DNA of 64,000 nucleotides, from assembly GCA_034440635.1 (NCBI GenBank), contig JAOTON010000453.1:434001-498000 (forward strand), written 5' to 3'. A model generated the notes under the pieces. That model did not search any database, had not been told where the DNA came from, and was given only the letters and a program-made list of their open reading frames with translations. Every line of letters begins with the position of its first letter. Position 1 is the first letter of the stretch. Origin of the DNA: Lepas anatifera. Taxonomy: Eukaryota; Arthropoda; Thecostraca; Lepadidae. Shown here in pieces: positions 51,931 to 62,494 of the stretch. The position numbers and the translations under genes were made by a program.

Positions 51931-53066
51931 CCAGTCTGCAGAACGTGGCAGGCGACTCGACGAGGCGCTTGGGGCAGCTCCAAAGCCTGCCCCAATTGGG
52001 GCAGAAATTTGGATGCTGGGGCAGACTCCTCCAAAGGGGGTGTATTTTTACCGATACATGTTTATCTACTCCATTTTAAACGAAACACCCATAAATGAAA
52101 GAAAACTGTGCATCCAACTCGACGATGACAACGCACTCACGACCCTCCACGCACAGCACCAGCTATCTTGCATTCATGATGCATGACTTCAAGAATACTT
52201 TTATTCAAAGGTATATTTACAAGCGAATTTTTTCCCTTAAAGACGCCATTTGCCACTACTTTCACGCTGTATAATCAATACTTTAAAAATATTTCAATTG
52301 ATAACTAAATTCGATAAAGAATAATTTTTTCCACAGCTAAAGCATTTTCCCCTTCCATTTTCTCACATTTGCATGAAAGCATGACAAAATTTGGAATATT
52401 TTCACTCCTGGTTTTCACAAGACCCAAGCGAAGAAAGATTCCCGTACGCTCTTGTGACGTCACATCACTGACTAGCATTTGTTCTTAGGGGGAGGGGGCT
52501 GGCATGATTTTCTTTTGAACGGTGGACCCTTTGAACAGTGGACCTTTTGACATAGACCCGATTTGCCGGCCTTTTGGCGATCAAAACATAACAAAGGAAA
52601 TGCAAAAAACTACATACAGGGAAATTTTATTTCGAGTTCTAAGATTGTTTTTTGTAACTAAAACTAGGTTTAGATTACAAATTTAGAAAATAAATTTAAA
52701 TTTAGCTTTAGAAAGGCGCCTGTTGCCTGATTTTTTATTCACTTCCAGGAACTTTGACTTTACATCTATTAAAAATTTCCTTTGTTTGGTATCTTTGTAA
52801 CCATATTTCTCTAGATGACAAATATGACGCTTTTGAGACAATTTAGCTTTTACAGCGCAGCTTTAACCAATGATTGTCGTTTCTTTTCGCCATTTTTCTT
52901 CTTCCCTCGGTGATTACCTGCACCGACCGCTGCCCCAAGTACTAGTTCCTGCCCCAAGAGCCCCCATCTGCCCCAAGATTGACCAAAAGCTGCCCCAAAT
53001 CGGTAGGTCTGCCCCGAGGCTGCCCCAACGAGATCTCGTCGAAATCTGCCACGTTCTGCAGACTGG
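51931..53066. mobile_element. hAT-like element with inverted ends, 1.14 kb
   Basis: Ends begin CCAGTCTGCAGAACGTGGCA on both sides in inverted orientation. Perfect 8-bp duplication GTGACAGG at 51923-51930 and 53067-53074. Each subterminal region carries several TTGGGGCAG boxes, which could serve as transposase binding repeats. The AT-rich interior has no transposase frame. Confidence 0.85.
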
Positions 53067-53241
53067 GTGACAGGTACAGAGTGAGCGCGCCGTCGGCATT
53101 AAAGCCATTTTGATATGAGATTTGACAATTTGTATAGGGTCGTTCGATCAGCATTTGATGTTACATTCACTTATTCCCTGGGTTTTCACAAGAAATTTGT
53201 CCAACTGACTGAGATGTGATAAATAATTTGTGACACATGTC

Positions 53242-53750
53242 TCAAGTGAGGGGAGGTTCAAACACCTTGCTCGAACTCAGACTGGCATGTATCCCAGGTC
53301 AATTCTGCAACTTCTAAAAAATTTTGAGGTCAGGTCATCTCAGGTCGGTTCACCAGTGCAGCTCAAGTGCCCTCACCTCCAAAAATTTTAGCATAGCATA
53401 AGTAAGAACAGGATTAATCTACTCAATTTGAAGTCCTATTAAATGATGGGCTCACTGAGTGCTGCAAAATGTATTGAATGATCTTTCACATTCATTGCCC
53501 AGCATCAGATATGGATCACATGACCTCTCCCTAGGAAGTGTATGGCAAAACAAATTGAGCAAAATATAGCGCTAGTTAGCAAATTGTGTCTACAACATGA
53601 TTCAATCTCAACTCTGTTCTATGGTACAGCCCAGAGGCTTTTCTCTAACATGCCACCTTTCACCCCTTTTGATGTTGACCTTATTATGGTTAGGTATGAT
53701 TCTTTATGAGCTGAGTTCGAGGAAGGTGCTTGAACCTCCCCTCACTTGAG
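53242..53750. mobile_element. MITE with 40-bp inverted ends, GGTCA-containing
   Basis: The left end CTCAAGTGAGGGGAGGTTCA is mirrored at the right end, and similarity extends through CTCGAACTCAG. The target duplication is not clear. The interior holds CAGGTCATCTCAGGTCGG as in family A. Confidence 0.6.
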
Positions 53751-53924
53751 CTAAGGTGGCCCAGAGGCCCACCTAGGCATGTGTTAATAGTGTCTTGTAA
53801 AAAAATGCAAAATAGGTTGAATGCTGGTGAGGTTGAAAAGATATGAAGAGGAATGTTCCCTACTTAAAATTTCAATGTTCATGACAGAAGCCCATGTTTT
53901 TCATTCCAAAATCTGAAATATCTG

Positions 53925-54395
53925 TCTGCTTCTGTCTTCTTGTGTCAGTATGTCTTTCTCTGTCTGTGCATGTTTCTATATGTCTGTCTATGTTTTGTAT
54001 CTCTGTCTGTCTGTCTGGCATTGTGTGTCCTTCTGTCTGTCTGGATGTAAGTCACTATCTATCTGTGCATGCCTGCCTGCCTGACTTCTTGTCTGACTGA
54101 CTGTGTCTATGGATGTCTCTGAATTTTTCTGTATATCTGTCTGACTATCTGCCTGGATGTCTCTGTATTTTTCTGTATGTCTGTCTGACTGTTCCTGTAT
54201 GTCTGTCTGGCTGTCTGACTGTCTGTCTTGATGTCTCTGTATTTTTCTGTATGTCTGTCTGACTGTCCCTGTATGTCTGTCTGGCTGTTCAGTCTGTCTG
54301 TATGTATGTCATGTCCTAAAATTCTAATATCTGTCTCTGTTTGTATGCTTGTGTGTTTCTGTCCGTCTCTGTTTCTCTGTCTGCTCCAAAACCCT
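53925..54395. repeat. Degenerate (TCTG)n microsatellite
   Basis: Imperfect TGTCTGTCTG repeats over about 470 bases, with a larger 60-80-base higher-order duplication near 54110-54290. Confidence 0.9.
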
Positions 54396-54399
54396 GCAC

Positions 54400-55100
54400 G
54401 CATAGTACCTTATGTAAGATACTATATTAAGACTTCCATGGGGAGCACAATGTATAGTACTATATGCATGTAATTTTTGTTTAATCTTCTGTGTGGTGGG
54501 TTATTTTCTTATCCTGTCTTTTCTCGTTTATAGTGCATACGTAACACCACCGTACCTCCCTTCTCCTCAGCGTGGTGGTGGTGCTGATGCGACCTTCGAT
54601 GGAGGTCAGCTCTAAACAGAGCTTCACCTGTACTGAGTTGTGTTCCAATGGGCGCGCTACACCACAATCAACTGGGAATGGCCCGTGAGATGCTGCTGAA
54701 GACAATGTGACTGGTAAATTGTGGCATTCATGCTGCGGCATCTATGATATCCTCCGTGCAACACAATCTACCAGGTAACTTTATTTGGAGGCTAATTGAA
54801 TGGAACGCTCAAAAGTAAAAATGTTCAAAACTGCTGGATTGATGATTTATTGTGCTGGTGGGGCAGACAGTGATAAATGCTAGTATGTCCTTTTTACTGA
54901 TTTCTGTGCTAAAAACAATGTCCTGTCCTTTTCATCCCAACCGAAGCGCCTACTGCGTTTCCGTAGATGAGCGTATCATAAATACATGAAGCCCGGCATC
55001 TGCCCCTGTCAAAACGTTGCACTTGCACTGATGGGGCTGGCCCCTTTCCCTTTGGGTCTTTGCGGAATGCCTGTAAATGGTTTGGTATGCATTTTGTTAT
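54400..55100. other. No recognisable feature
   Basis: Mixed sequence between the TCTG repeat and a MITE remnant. Confidence 0.35.
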
Positions 55101-55109
55101 GATCATTTA

Positions 55110-55766
55110 TTCAAGTTGTGTCAAAATTTTAGGTCCAGTTCGGGTCATCTCAGCAGTGCAGGTTAAGTGACCACCTCCAAAAATTATGTAACAGCATGAG
55201 TAAAAACGGGGAGTCGATCTATCTCAAATGTATCTCAATACATGGAGTAATCAAACACTACGTGATGTTAATTGTGATTTTTATTTCGATAACCCAGGGT
55301 TGGGTACGAGCCATGACCTCTCTGTTTGAAATTCATGGGTAATATGATTTAAGCTAAATAACTTCGTCCGGAACGGAGATACTGCGTTAATGTTGGCGTC
55401 ACTTGGTTTTTACAATCACTGCGATTTTAATAATATGCTTTGTGACCAAATTTGATCCTGACCTAATACCTAGATGTCACCTAGCAATATCGTACTATAT
55501 ATCATTCGGTGGAACTTGCTGAGAAGATTACAAATGTTTAGATAGTTTTGTTGTGGCTTTTGTACGTCAGATGCTAGGACAAAAACCTTCATCCTCGTTA
55601 TATCCGTATTGTGACGTGGTTTGGCCTCTGGCGACATTGCATTTAAGCTGATAAAAATCAGAAACTTAATTTTCCAGACTACGTCAGGGTGCCCAACAAC
55701 GTTTACCACTTTTCATTCATTAGTGTCATTTCCGAGATCTTTGGGGTATCTCCCCGCCCCAGTGAA
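55110..55766 (-). mobile_element. MITE family A copy split by the large hAT-type element
   Basis: Contains GACCTAATACCTAGATGTC, the ATATCATTCGGTGG block and ends ...CGCCCCAGTGAA. The continuation GCGAAGGTGGCTCAGACCC is found only after 61023, where CATGTTCATGCGC is the decayed terminus (to about 61048). Confidence 0.6.
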
Positions 55767-56248
55767 CATAGGCGTAGGAACGGGGGGGCAGGGGGGCCAC
55801 TGCCCCCTCCTCTTCCACTTTTCTGTGGTGGGCCCCCTGCAACGGAGATAAAAATATCGGCAACTGTAATATAAAACAAACAGACCAGATAGCCTGTGTG
55901 GCAAACCTCTTAAACTTACCTGTGCCCCTGATTGATCTGAGGTCTTATGAGTCGATTTTAAGGCCCCCTGAGCTGTTCGGGGCCCCTGGCCTGGCCTCTG
56001 ATGCTATACAAGCTAATCTGGGTCCCCTTGAGCTGAGCTGAGCGCCTCTGAGATGGCTTGGGCAGCATGAAGTGTTCTAGGGTCCCTAAGATGAGCTAGG
56101 AACCGTGAGTTTGAACGGGGCCACTTGAGCTGGCCAAAGCCCCTATACTCGCCGACCGTGGGGGGGCCCTGATCTGAGCTGGGACCGCAAAGTTGATATT
56201 GGCCCCTGAGTTAATCTGGACCCCTTGTGCTGCACAAGAGGCCCTTAA

Positions 56249-57026
56249 AGGGAGATCCGCGAAAAAATTTATTGGCCAGATCGAAAGGTCACAAAAGTTG
56301 TTTCAGAAGTCCTATTCTCATTTTTGTGAATTCGACCTGCAAATGCCTTAAAATTGCTCTCCAAGTCAACATTTCAAGACGACTTTACCGGTACACCTCA
56401 TATCGATGTATATGACGTACACACGGCTAAGGCTATCAATTTCTCTAAGAATAAGGTCATATCTATCCTAAACAGTGATGTAGAACTTTGGACTACTACA
56501 GAAAAAATTACTTTAGAAAAACAACATTCCAAAACTATTTTGAAACAGAAATATAGGGCTTAAAAGAAATCACAATTAACCAATCAGAAGCCTAGGAATT
56601 CTCAAACCAGGGTCACGTGACCTATCTGACGCAAAAGTTTTGTCATCTTGGGGCTGAAGCAGAGAATGACTCAAGACCCGTGATACGAAACCGCTGAAGA
56701 CTTGAGTAATTATGTTTTTTTCGGTTTTTAAGGCAAACTAATTCATTTTGTAGTTTTTGAAAACTTTTTAAAATTAATTCAAATACTAATACAGGAGAAC
56801 AGACATTTGTATCACAAAAAAACATTGTTTTTCAACTTTAAATAGTTTTCGAAAAATAAGTGATGGTTGAAGGTTTCAGCATTTTATCGGAACTAGTAAT
56901 CTATTTCGATAATAAGTGAGTGGCCTCCCAAAATTTTGCCGAAGATACAAAAATAATTAATAGTTTTGTAATCAGGATTTTTCAAATAGCAAGAAACCAC
57001 AATAATATTTTTTTGCGTATCTGCCT
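56249..57026. mobile_element. TTAA-type MITE (family B), copy 2, nested
   Basis: TTAA at 56245-56248 and 57027-57030. Ends AGGGAGATCCGCG and GCGTATCTGCCT. Length 778 bases, identical to the copy at 34702-35479. Confidence 0.88.
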
Positions 57027-57029
57027 TTA

Positions 57030-58020
57030 ACTAATCTGGGGTCCCTGCTCAGTAATAGGGCCCCTGAGCTAAGCTTTGGGGTCATAAGCTTTAATATGAC
57101 CCCTGAACTGTTGCAAAACCCTATTTAAGCCGGCAAGGGGCACCTTAGCTAAGTCGGGGTCTTAAGCTAATCTGATCACAAGAGTTAATAAGGGCCCCTG
57201 CATTGAACTGAAAGCCCCTGAGATGGTCTGGAACCCTTTCTAAGGCTTTACAGCTACTGACCTGGGGGCCGTGAGCTTGAATGTGCCCCCTGATCTGTTC
57301 TGAGAACCTGTATCAGCCGACCCGGGGGCCCCTGAGCTGAGCTGGGTCCCCAAAGCTAGTCTGGGCCCTAAGCTAATCTGGGGACCCCGTGCTGAACTGG
57401 GCGGCTCATAAAATGGTCTGGGCCCCCTGAACGGTTTTGGGGCTCCACAGCTGAGCTGGGGGCCATGAGCTTGAATGTTTTTTTGGGCTGTTCTGAGACC
57501 CTATATAAGCCACCCTGGGCTCCCTAAGCTGAGCTGGGGCATTAAGCTAATCAGGTACTCCTCCGTGCTTAACTGGGGCTTCTGGGCTGGCATGGGACCT
57601 GTGAAATATTTTAAGGTCCCTGGGCTAAGCTGGGGACCGTGAGCTTGAATGGAGCCCCTTGAGCTGGTTTGGAACGAGACCCTATATCAGCCAATCTGGG
57701 AGCCCCTGAGCTGAGCTGGGCCTTCAAGGCTAATCTGGGGCCCCCTCTGCTGAACTGGGGACCTGAGCTGATCTCGGGCCCTTGAATTGTTTTAGAATCA
57801 CTGAGCTGAGATGGGATCCTTGAGCTTAGACAGGCTTCTTGAGCTGTTTTGAGACCTGTAGAAGCCGACCTGGGACCTCTGTGCTGAACCGGGCCCCTTA
57901 GTTAATCTGGCCCCCTATGCGAATATGGGGCCCCCTGTGCTGAGCTACTAGGGGCCCTGTGCTTATGTGGTGTCCCTTGATAAGCTGGTCTCAAGAACCA
58001 TGAACTGGTATGGGGGCCCC
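57030..58020. repeat. Degenerate minisatellite, GGGCCCCTGAGCTGAGCTGGG type
   Basis: Irregular units of about 25-35 bases: opposite strand of the repeat in 6540-7140 and 11488-12080. A similar block lies at 55930-56240. Confidence 0.75.
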
Positions 58021-59084
58021 CTGAGCTGACTGATTTGGGTTACTGAGCCATGGTCTGGGTCTTGGGGGCCTCTAAGATGAATTGGCAGCCTCTGAGCGGC
58101 ATAGGCATAGAAAAAGGGGGCCAGGGGGCTACTGCTTCCCACCCCCCCCCACTTGTCTGTGGTGGGCCCCCGCAACGAATATACATGTACCAGGAACTGA
58201 AATATAAAAAAGAAACCCAAACTACCCCGATAGCTTGTCTCGGAAAGTTCCAATTCCGTAGTAGCCCCCTGCAAGCCCCTGGATGGGGAGCGCTTCGTGG
58301 ACAAGGCCAAGACACCTACTACCCGACTGTTTCCAAAAGAGAACCGAGAATTGAACCGAATAAAACTCAGTCCCATATCTCTCCCAATACAAAAATTAAT
58401 TTGTACACGCACCCCGCACCAAATGCTGAGCAACAGCTGTCCGTCAGTCATCGAAAGGCGTGACGAGATCGGCCGTCTTCTACTACAAAATCGAAAAAAC
58501 CACTCGGAACTATTCAGTGAAAGGAAACGGCAGGAAAAAACGTAAGAAGTCATGTACGAAAATATCGAGTGCATGTTGGTGGTTGTACCAATGTATGAAA
58601 CATTGGGAAATGTGATTTTGCCGCACGATTTCCAGTTCTGTTGTGGTATATTAAACAAAAGTCAAAATCAAAAATGGTTTAACCTTTTATACCTATCCCG
58701 TTTTCGACTGAAAAATGCATTTTTAGGTTTTTGGGGGCATTTAAACCATTTTCACCAAGTGCAATTTTTCCTTATATTTGCAGATGTTTCGGCTTATTAC
58801 CGCATTTACAAACTAGGAAACAATATTTAGAACACCACAGAGAGTGCCTTAATATCAAAAGACCACACTTCTCTATGCCTAGTTAGCTCTGAATCACGTA
58901 TTTCGTGACACAAACGAGAAACACTATTCAGGTGATTACGGGCTCCTTCTTTAGAGCAGTAGGGATTGCTTCAGGCAAGGGATGGTCACAACAAGTCTAA
59001 CTGTATTTCGAGGCCTAAAATACAGAGTTTCCGATTAATTGCAAGTTCTATCTACTTGATGGCGAACCTTGTGATGCCGAGTGG

Positions 59085-59780
59085 GTCCTGCTTGCTGTTG
59101 ATCCTGGGCATCAGTTTGGTGAGCTGGGCCCATCGTCCGATAAAACCACCCCTCTTTCAGCACGAGAGACATTACTGGCAGCTGTCATTTGCTTTACAGA
59201 CGTGGCAGCTAGAGCCAGCTCCATGACCTGCGTGTGGCAGACGGAGGGCTCTACCTCCATGGGCTTCCCATGAACTCTGGGAGCTTGGATTTGATCAAGC
59301 GGCAGGTGATGATAGGCTCGGTGGCCCCGTCTCAGTCAACCATCTTCTTTAGGGTGGCCATCTATGTGCTGACGTAGGGCAGGGTCCGCCGCCTGAGAGA
59401 GGTGTTCCCCACCTCCTGCTCCCCTCTGATAGAGATGATGTTGTGGAAGGTGATCCTCCTCCCCTCCTCGCTGTAGAGCATGCCATGGTCATCAGGATCT
59501 CCTCGGAGTGAGCGAACCATTCAAAGGAGCACACTGTCGGCATGGCAGTCAATTGCACCATCTAAGGCTGGATCATGAGGCAGGAGAGCTTGAATAGGAT
59601 GTTTCTGGGACTGACTACCAACTTGCTGCTAATCTTCATTTGGAGTCAGTAGGGAAATTGGAACTCGGTATTGAGGGTGACTAGCTCCTTGAGTCTTGCC
59701 AGCGGCTTGCGCTGTAGTCCATGGTCTCAGCACAACAGCGACGAAGGGTAGAACACATCGAACTCGGGCTAAGGATCAAC
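59085..59780. other. Unassigned 0.7-kb segment inside the large element
   Basis: Absent from the other copy of the host element. GCTTGCTGTTGATCC at the left edge and its reverse complement GGATCAACAGCAAGC at the right edge flank it. On the minus strand, long stop-poor stretches in shifting frames (e.g. FHNIISIRGEQEVGNTSL; RTLPYVST; EPIITCRLIKSKLPEFMG) look like a decayed protein-coding fragment. I could not identify the protein. Confidence 0.45.
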
Positions 59781-59796
59781 AGCAAGCTTGGGACCT

Positions 59797-59957
59797 ATCG
59801 ACGGAACAACTACCAGTTATATGGCGTCGCTAAGTCTTTGCCTGTTGGAAGGGTTTCTTGGGAGCCAAACTGCTTCTTGCTCAAGGAATCTGCCAGGTCT
59901 TAAACCTGGGTCGGCCGCGTGGAAAGCAAGGTTGCTAACCACTAAACCACCATGCCC
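59797..59957 (-). mobile_element. tRNA-derived SINE (family S), copy 5
   Basis: On the minus strand GGTTTAGTGGTTAGCAACC (A box), CCAGGTTTAAGACCTGG (B box), then the family body to CGACGCCATATAACTGG. Its position matches copy 1 in the sister element, so the SINE probably predates the spread of that element. Confidence 0.75.
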
Positions 59958-60149
59958 TTACCTCCTCAGCATCACAAAGCAGGCCATCAATTACTTTGCA
60001 CTTGCAGTCGTACTGGATCTCTACATTTTAGGCATCGAAATTCAGCTAGATGGATTGATTGTGACCACCCTTTAACTAAATCAATATATAATGCTGTAAA
60101 GAAGGGATCGGTACTAAACTAAATAAATATTCCCGTATTTTGTCATTAA

Positions 60150-60595
60150 AGGGAATGTGGCACCTTGGTCGAATCCTGGAATTTAGTGTAATTAGGCGTA
60201 CTTTTAGTAAAAAATAATGAAACCACTCATGATTTCTCTAAAAATGTACAATAAGCTCAATATTTGGTTTTTAAAAATACTCCTCTAGAAAAAAAATAAA
60301 TATCAGACTGTGGATGATGTCACGATCTGGCCGCCACTACCATACTTGAAACGCTTCAAGGCCTTCGATTGGCTGATGCTCATCGTGACGTCAGCATATG
60401 TCGTCACACCGGTAGCTCACAACAATGGCCGCCGGCGACGGGGGCTGAGGGGGCTGGTGTCAGGTAGGTTTTAGCTTTTTTCTACGGAAATATCTAGTTC
60501 CAAGACAAATGAAATATGGAGTACCGGGTTTTCCGACCTGCTTTACAACTTGGCTATCTCAGTTAAAATCACGTTGTGAAGGTGCCACATTCCCT
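60150..60595. mobile_element. TTAA-type MITE (family E), fuller copy
   Basis: Inverted ends AGGGAATGTGGCACCTT and AAGGTGCCACATTCCCT. Flanked by TTAA (60146-60149) and TTGA (60596-60599). About 446 bases. Confidence 0.7.
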
Positions 60596-61129
60596 TTGAA
60601 TAAGTAATTAAAAGCTCATTAGGCATAGTAGAGTCAGGCCATTTGGTATCAAAGTATTATTTATAGTTTTCTAATTAGTTTTTAATTGTTTGTAAATAAG
60701 ATGAAAAAGGTTTAGATATCTCTAAATATAAAATCACGTTCTTGGTAACAAAATGTTTGAAATCCTCCGAAAGAGCTTAAAAATGTACTTTTTATTAAAA
60801 TAGGGAATAGGTAAAAACCCCAAAACTTGTTGTCTATGATTTATTAAATCATAGTACAACTTGAAATCATAGGGCAAAATTCAATATCTCAAGTTGTCAT
60901 ATATTGACAACCTAGTGTACAGGCGTGCCTTATTGACACCAAACGAGCTATTTAAAACTGTTTTTAATAATGGGCCCCCTCTAAGGTTGCCCCCCCATTT
61001 TCAAACCGTTCCTACGCCCCTGCCAGCGAAGGTGGCTCAGACCCATGTTCATGCGCTTGCTGAAACAAACACGTGTTTTTAGTTGTCCTTCCAGTGGCAC
61101 GATCTGTCAATTGCTTACGCATTTTCTTT

Positions 61130-62490
61130 TTCAGGGAAGTGCTCTCAAGCAGACGCCTCTCACGGAGGAGCAATCGGCAGATATGTCTGGACGTCCTCGA
61201 ATACGCCACTGCTGCATTGCTACTCGCCGCTGGCCGTCGCAACCTGTCATGGGAAGAACACTAAGTCGCGCCTCGCACACCTGCGCCAACTCACAGCGCG
61301 TTCGTGGGGTCTGCGTGTGCAGCAACTCAGAACCGTTGCTAACGGCTATGTGCGAGGTGCCCTGGAATTCGTCGACGGTGCATGGCTGCTCGCCGCGTCC
61401 TCCCTCCCACGTCGAGCTGATCGATATGGAGCTCCGTGCCGCAGCCAGAGTGGTCACAGGTCGCCCACAGTCGAACCTTGCGGCTCTACTCATGCCGCAA
61501 GCGGCCCACTCTCGCCGTCGCGCCCTGGTCGCCCGCATGATTTTGCGGACGAAATTGTTCCACACAGAAGACCCGCTCCGAGTCACGGTGGAGACGACAG
61601 CCCCGAGACTCCCGTACTGTACCTCGGGGTGGCGTTGGTGAGGCCAAGAGGTCCTGAACATGGCCGGCCTGGCTGATACCGCGGTGGAGGAGCGGTTGGG
61701 AGTCACTGCCCCGCCGTGGCTGACTCGGGAGTCTGTTCGCTTCGATCTGGATGAAGGACCGGGTGGCCACCGCTCAGCTCCCGACTCAGTCTGACGTACA
61801 ATCGCTGAACAACACTTGACTAACCTACCGACCCGGGCCACCTGGATCTGTTCAGGTGGATCCGCCACCGCAGGCACGACGCTTGGAGGCGGGGGCATCC
61901 TTATCAGCCTGCCGTTCGGGTAGATCCGAGAGGTGCGTGCACCAGCTGGTGCACTATGCTCAAGCACTCGAGCGGAGCTTGTGCCCTGCGAGCTGCACTA
62001 GTTGACTTCAGACGTCTAGAGGGAGAACCAGCCACGTTCCCGGTCCTCGTTTGCACAGACACCCACGCCGCCCCCCTCTCTCTCTCTCTCTTTCTCTCTC
62101 TCGAGTCCTACCGCAAGATGACGACGGAGTAGACCCAAACACCTGCGAGAACAGTTTCCAGGTCGGCTAAACAACACTGGCCTAATGGCTAGCACCGCAG
62201 TAACATGCGGGACCGCGCGCCGTCATCCATCTGTCGGTACAATCGTGACACCGTGGTCACGGTGCGCCAGCTCCAAACCGGGCGCTGGACAGGCTTCGAG
62301 CAGTACCTCGACCGGATGGGACACCGACCGACACCTACCTGCTCCCACTGCTGCAGCGAGGCCTGCTCCGTGGCCATCTGCCAGACGTGTAGGGAAGAAG
62401 TGGGCTCTCAGACGCACGTGCCGCTGCGCGACCCGTGCCTGTGCGGGACACGTCCTCTGGGAAAACATCTACGGGCGCCAAGCTCAGCAT
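61130..62490 (+). pseudogene. LINE pseudogene, RT C-terminal and RNase H-like/zinc-finger remnant
   Basis: Plus-strand pieces in shifting frames: LAHLRQLTARSWGLRVQQLR then TVANGYVRGALEF (about 61270-61370); PPSHVELIDMELRAAARVVT and, after it, ALVARMILRTKLFH (61400-61570), typical of the post-RT linker of Jockey/LOA-like elements; and a C-terminal piece RQLQTGRWTGFEQYLDRMGH with CSHCCSEAC and CQTCREEVGSQTHVPLRDPC (62260-62440), the cysteine-rich tail such elements carry. Frameshifts near 61390 and stops after 61640 show it is dead. The long minus-strand frame here is a shadow. Confidence 0.7.
62079..62103. repeat. Short (CT)n run
   Basis: CT dinucleotide tract with one interruption, inside the LINE remnant. 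Confidence 0.9.
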
Positions 62491-62494
62491 GATA

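Larger units (their letters stand above)
55767..61022 (-). mobile_element. Large hAT-type non-autonomous element, copy 2 (5.3 kb)
   Basis: Left CATAGGCGTAGGAACGG and right CCGTTCCTACGCCCCTG match the ends of the 5416-12239 copy in the opposite orientation. Flanks CCAGTGAA (55759-55766) and CCAGCGAA (61023-61030) are an 8-bp duplication with one mismatch. Contents: minisatellite (55930-56240 and 57030-58020), a family B MITE, a segment related to the other copy but oriented the other way (about 58560-59080), an unassigned segment (59085-59780), the family S SINE, and a family E MITE. Confidence 0.72.

Noticed and set aside
61131..61967. 278-codon minus-strand frame
   Set aside because: Antisense shadow of the GC-rich LINE remnant on the plus strand, which has the recognisable motifs.
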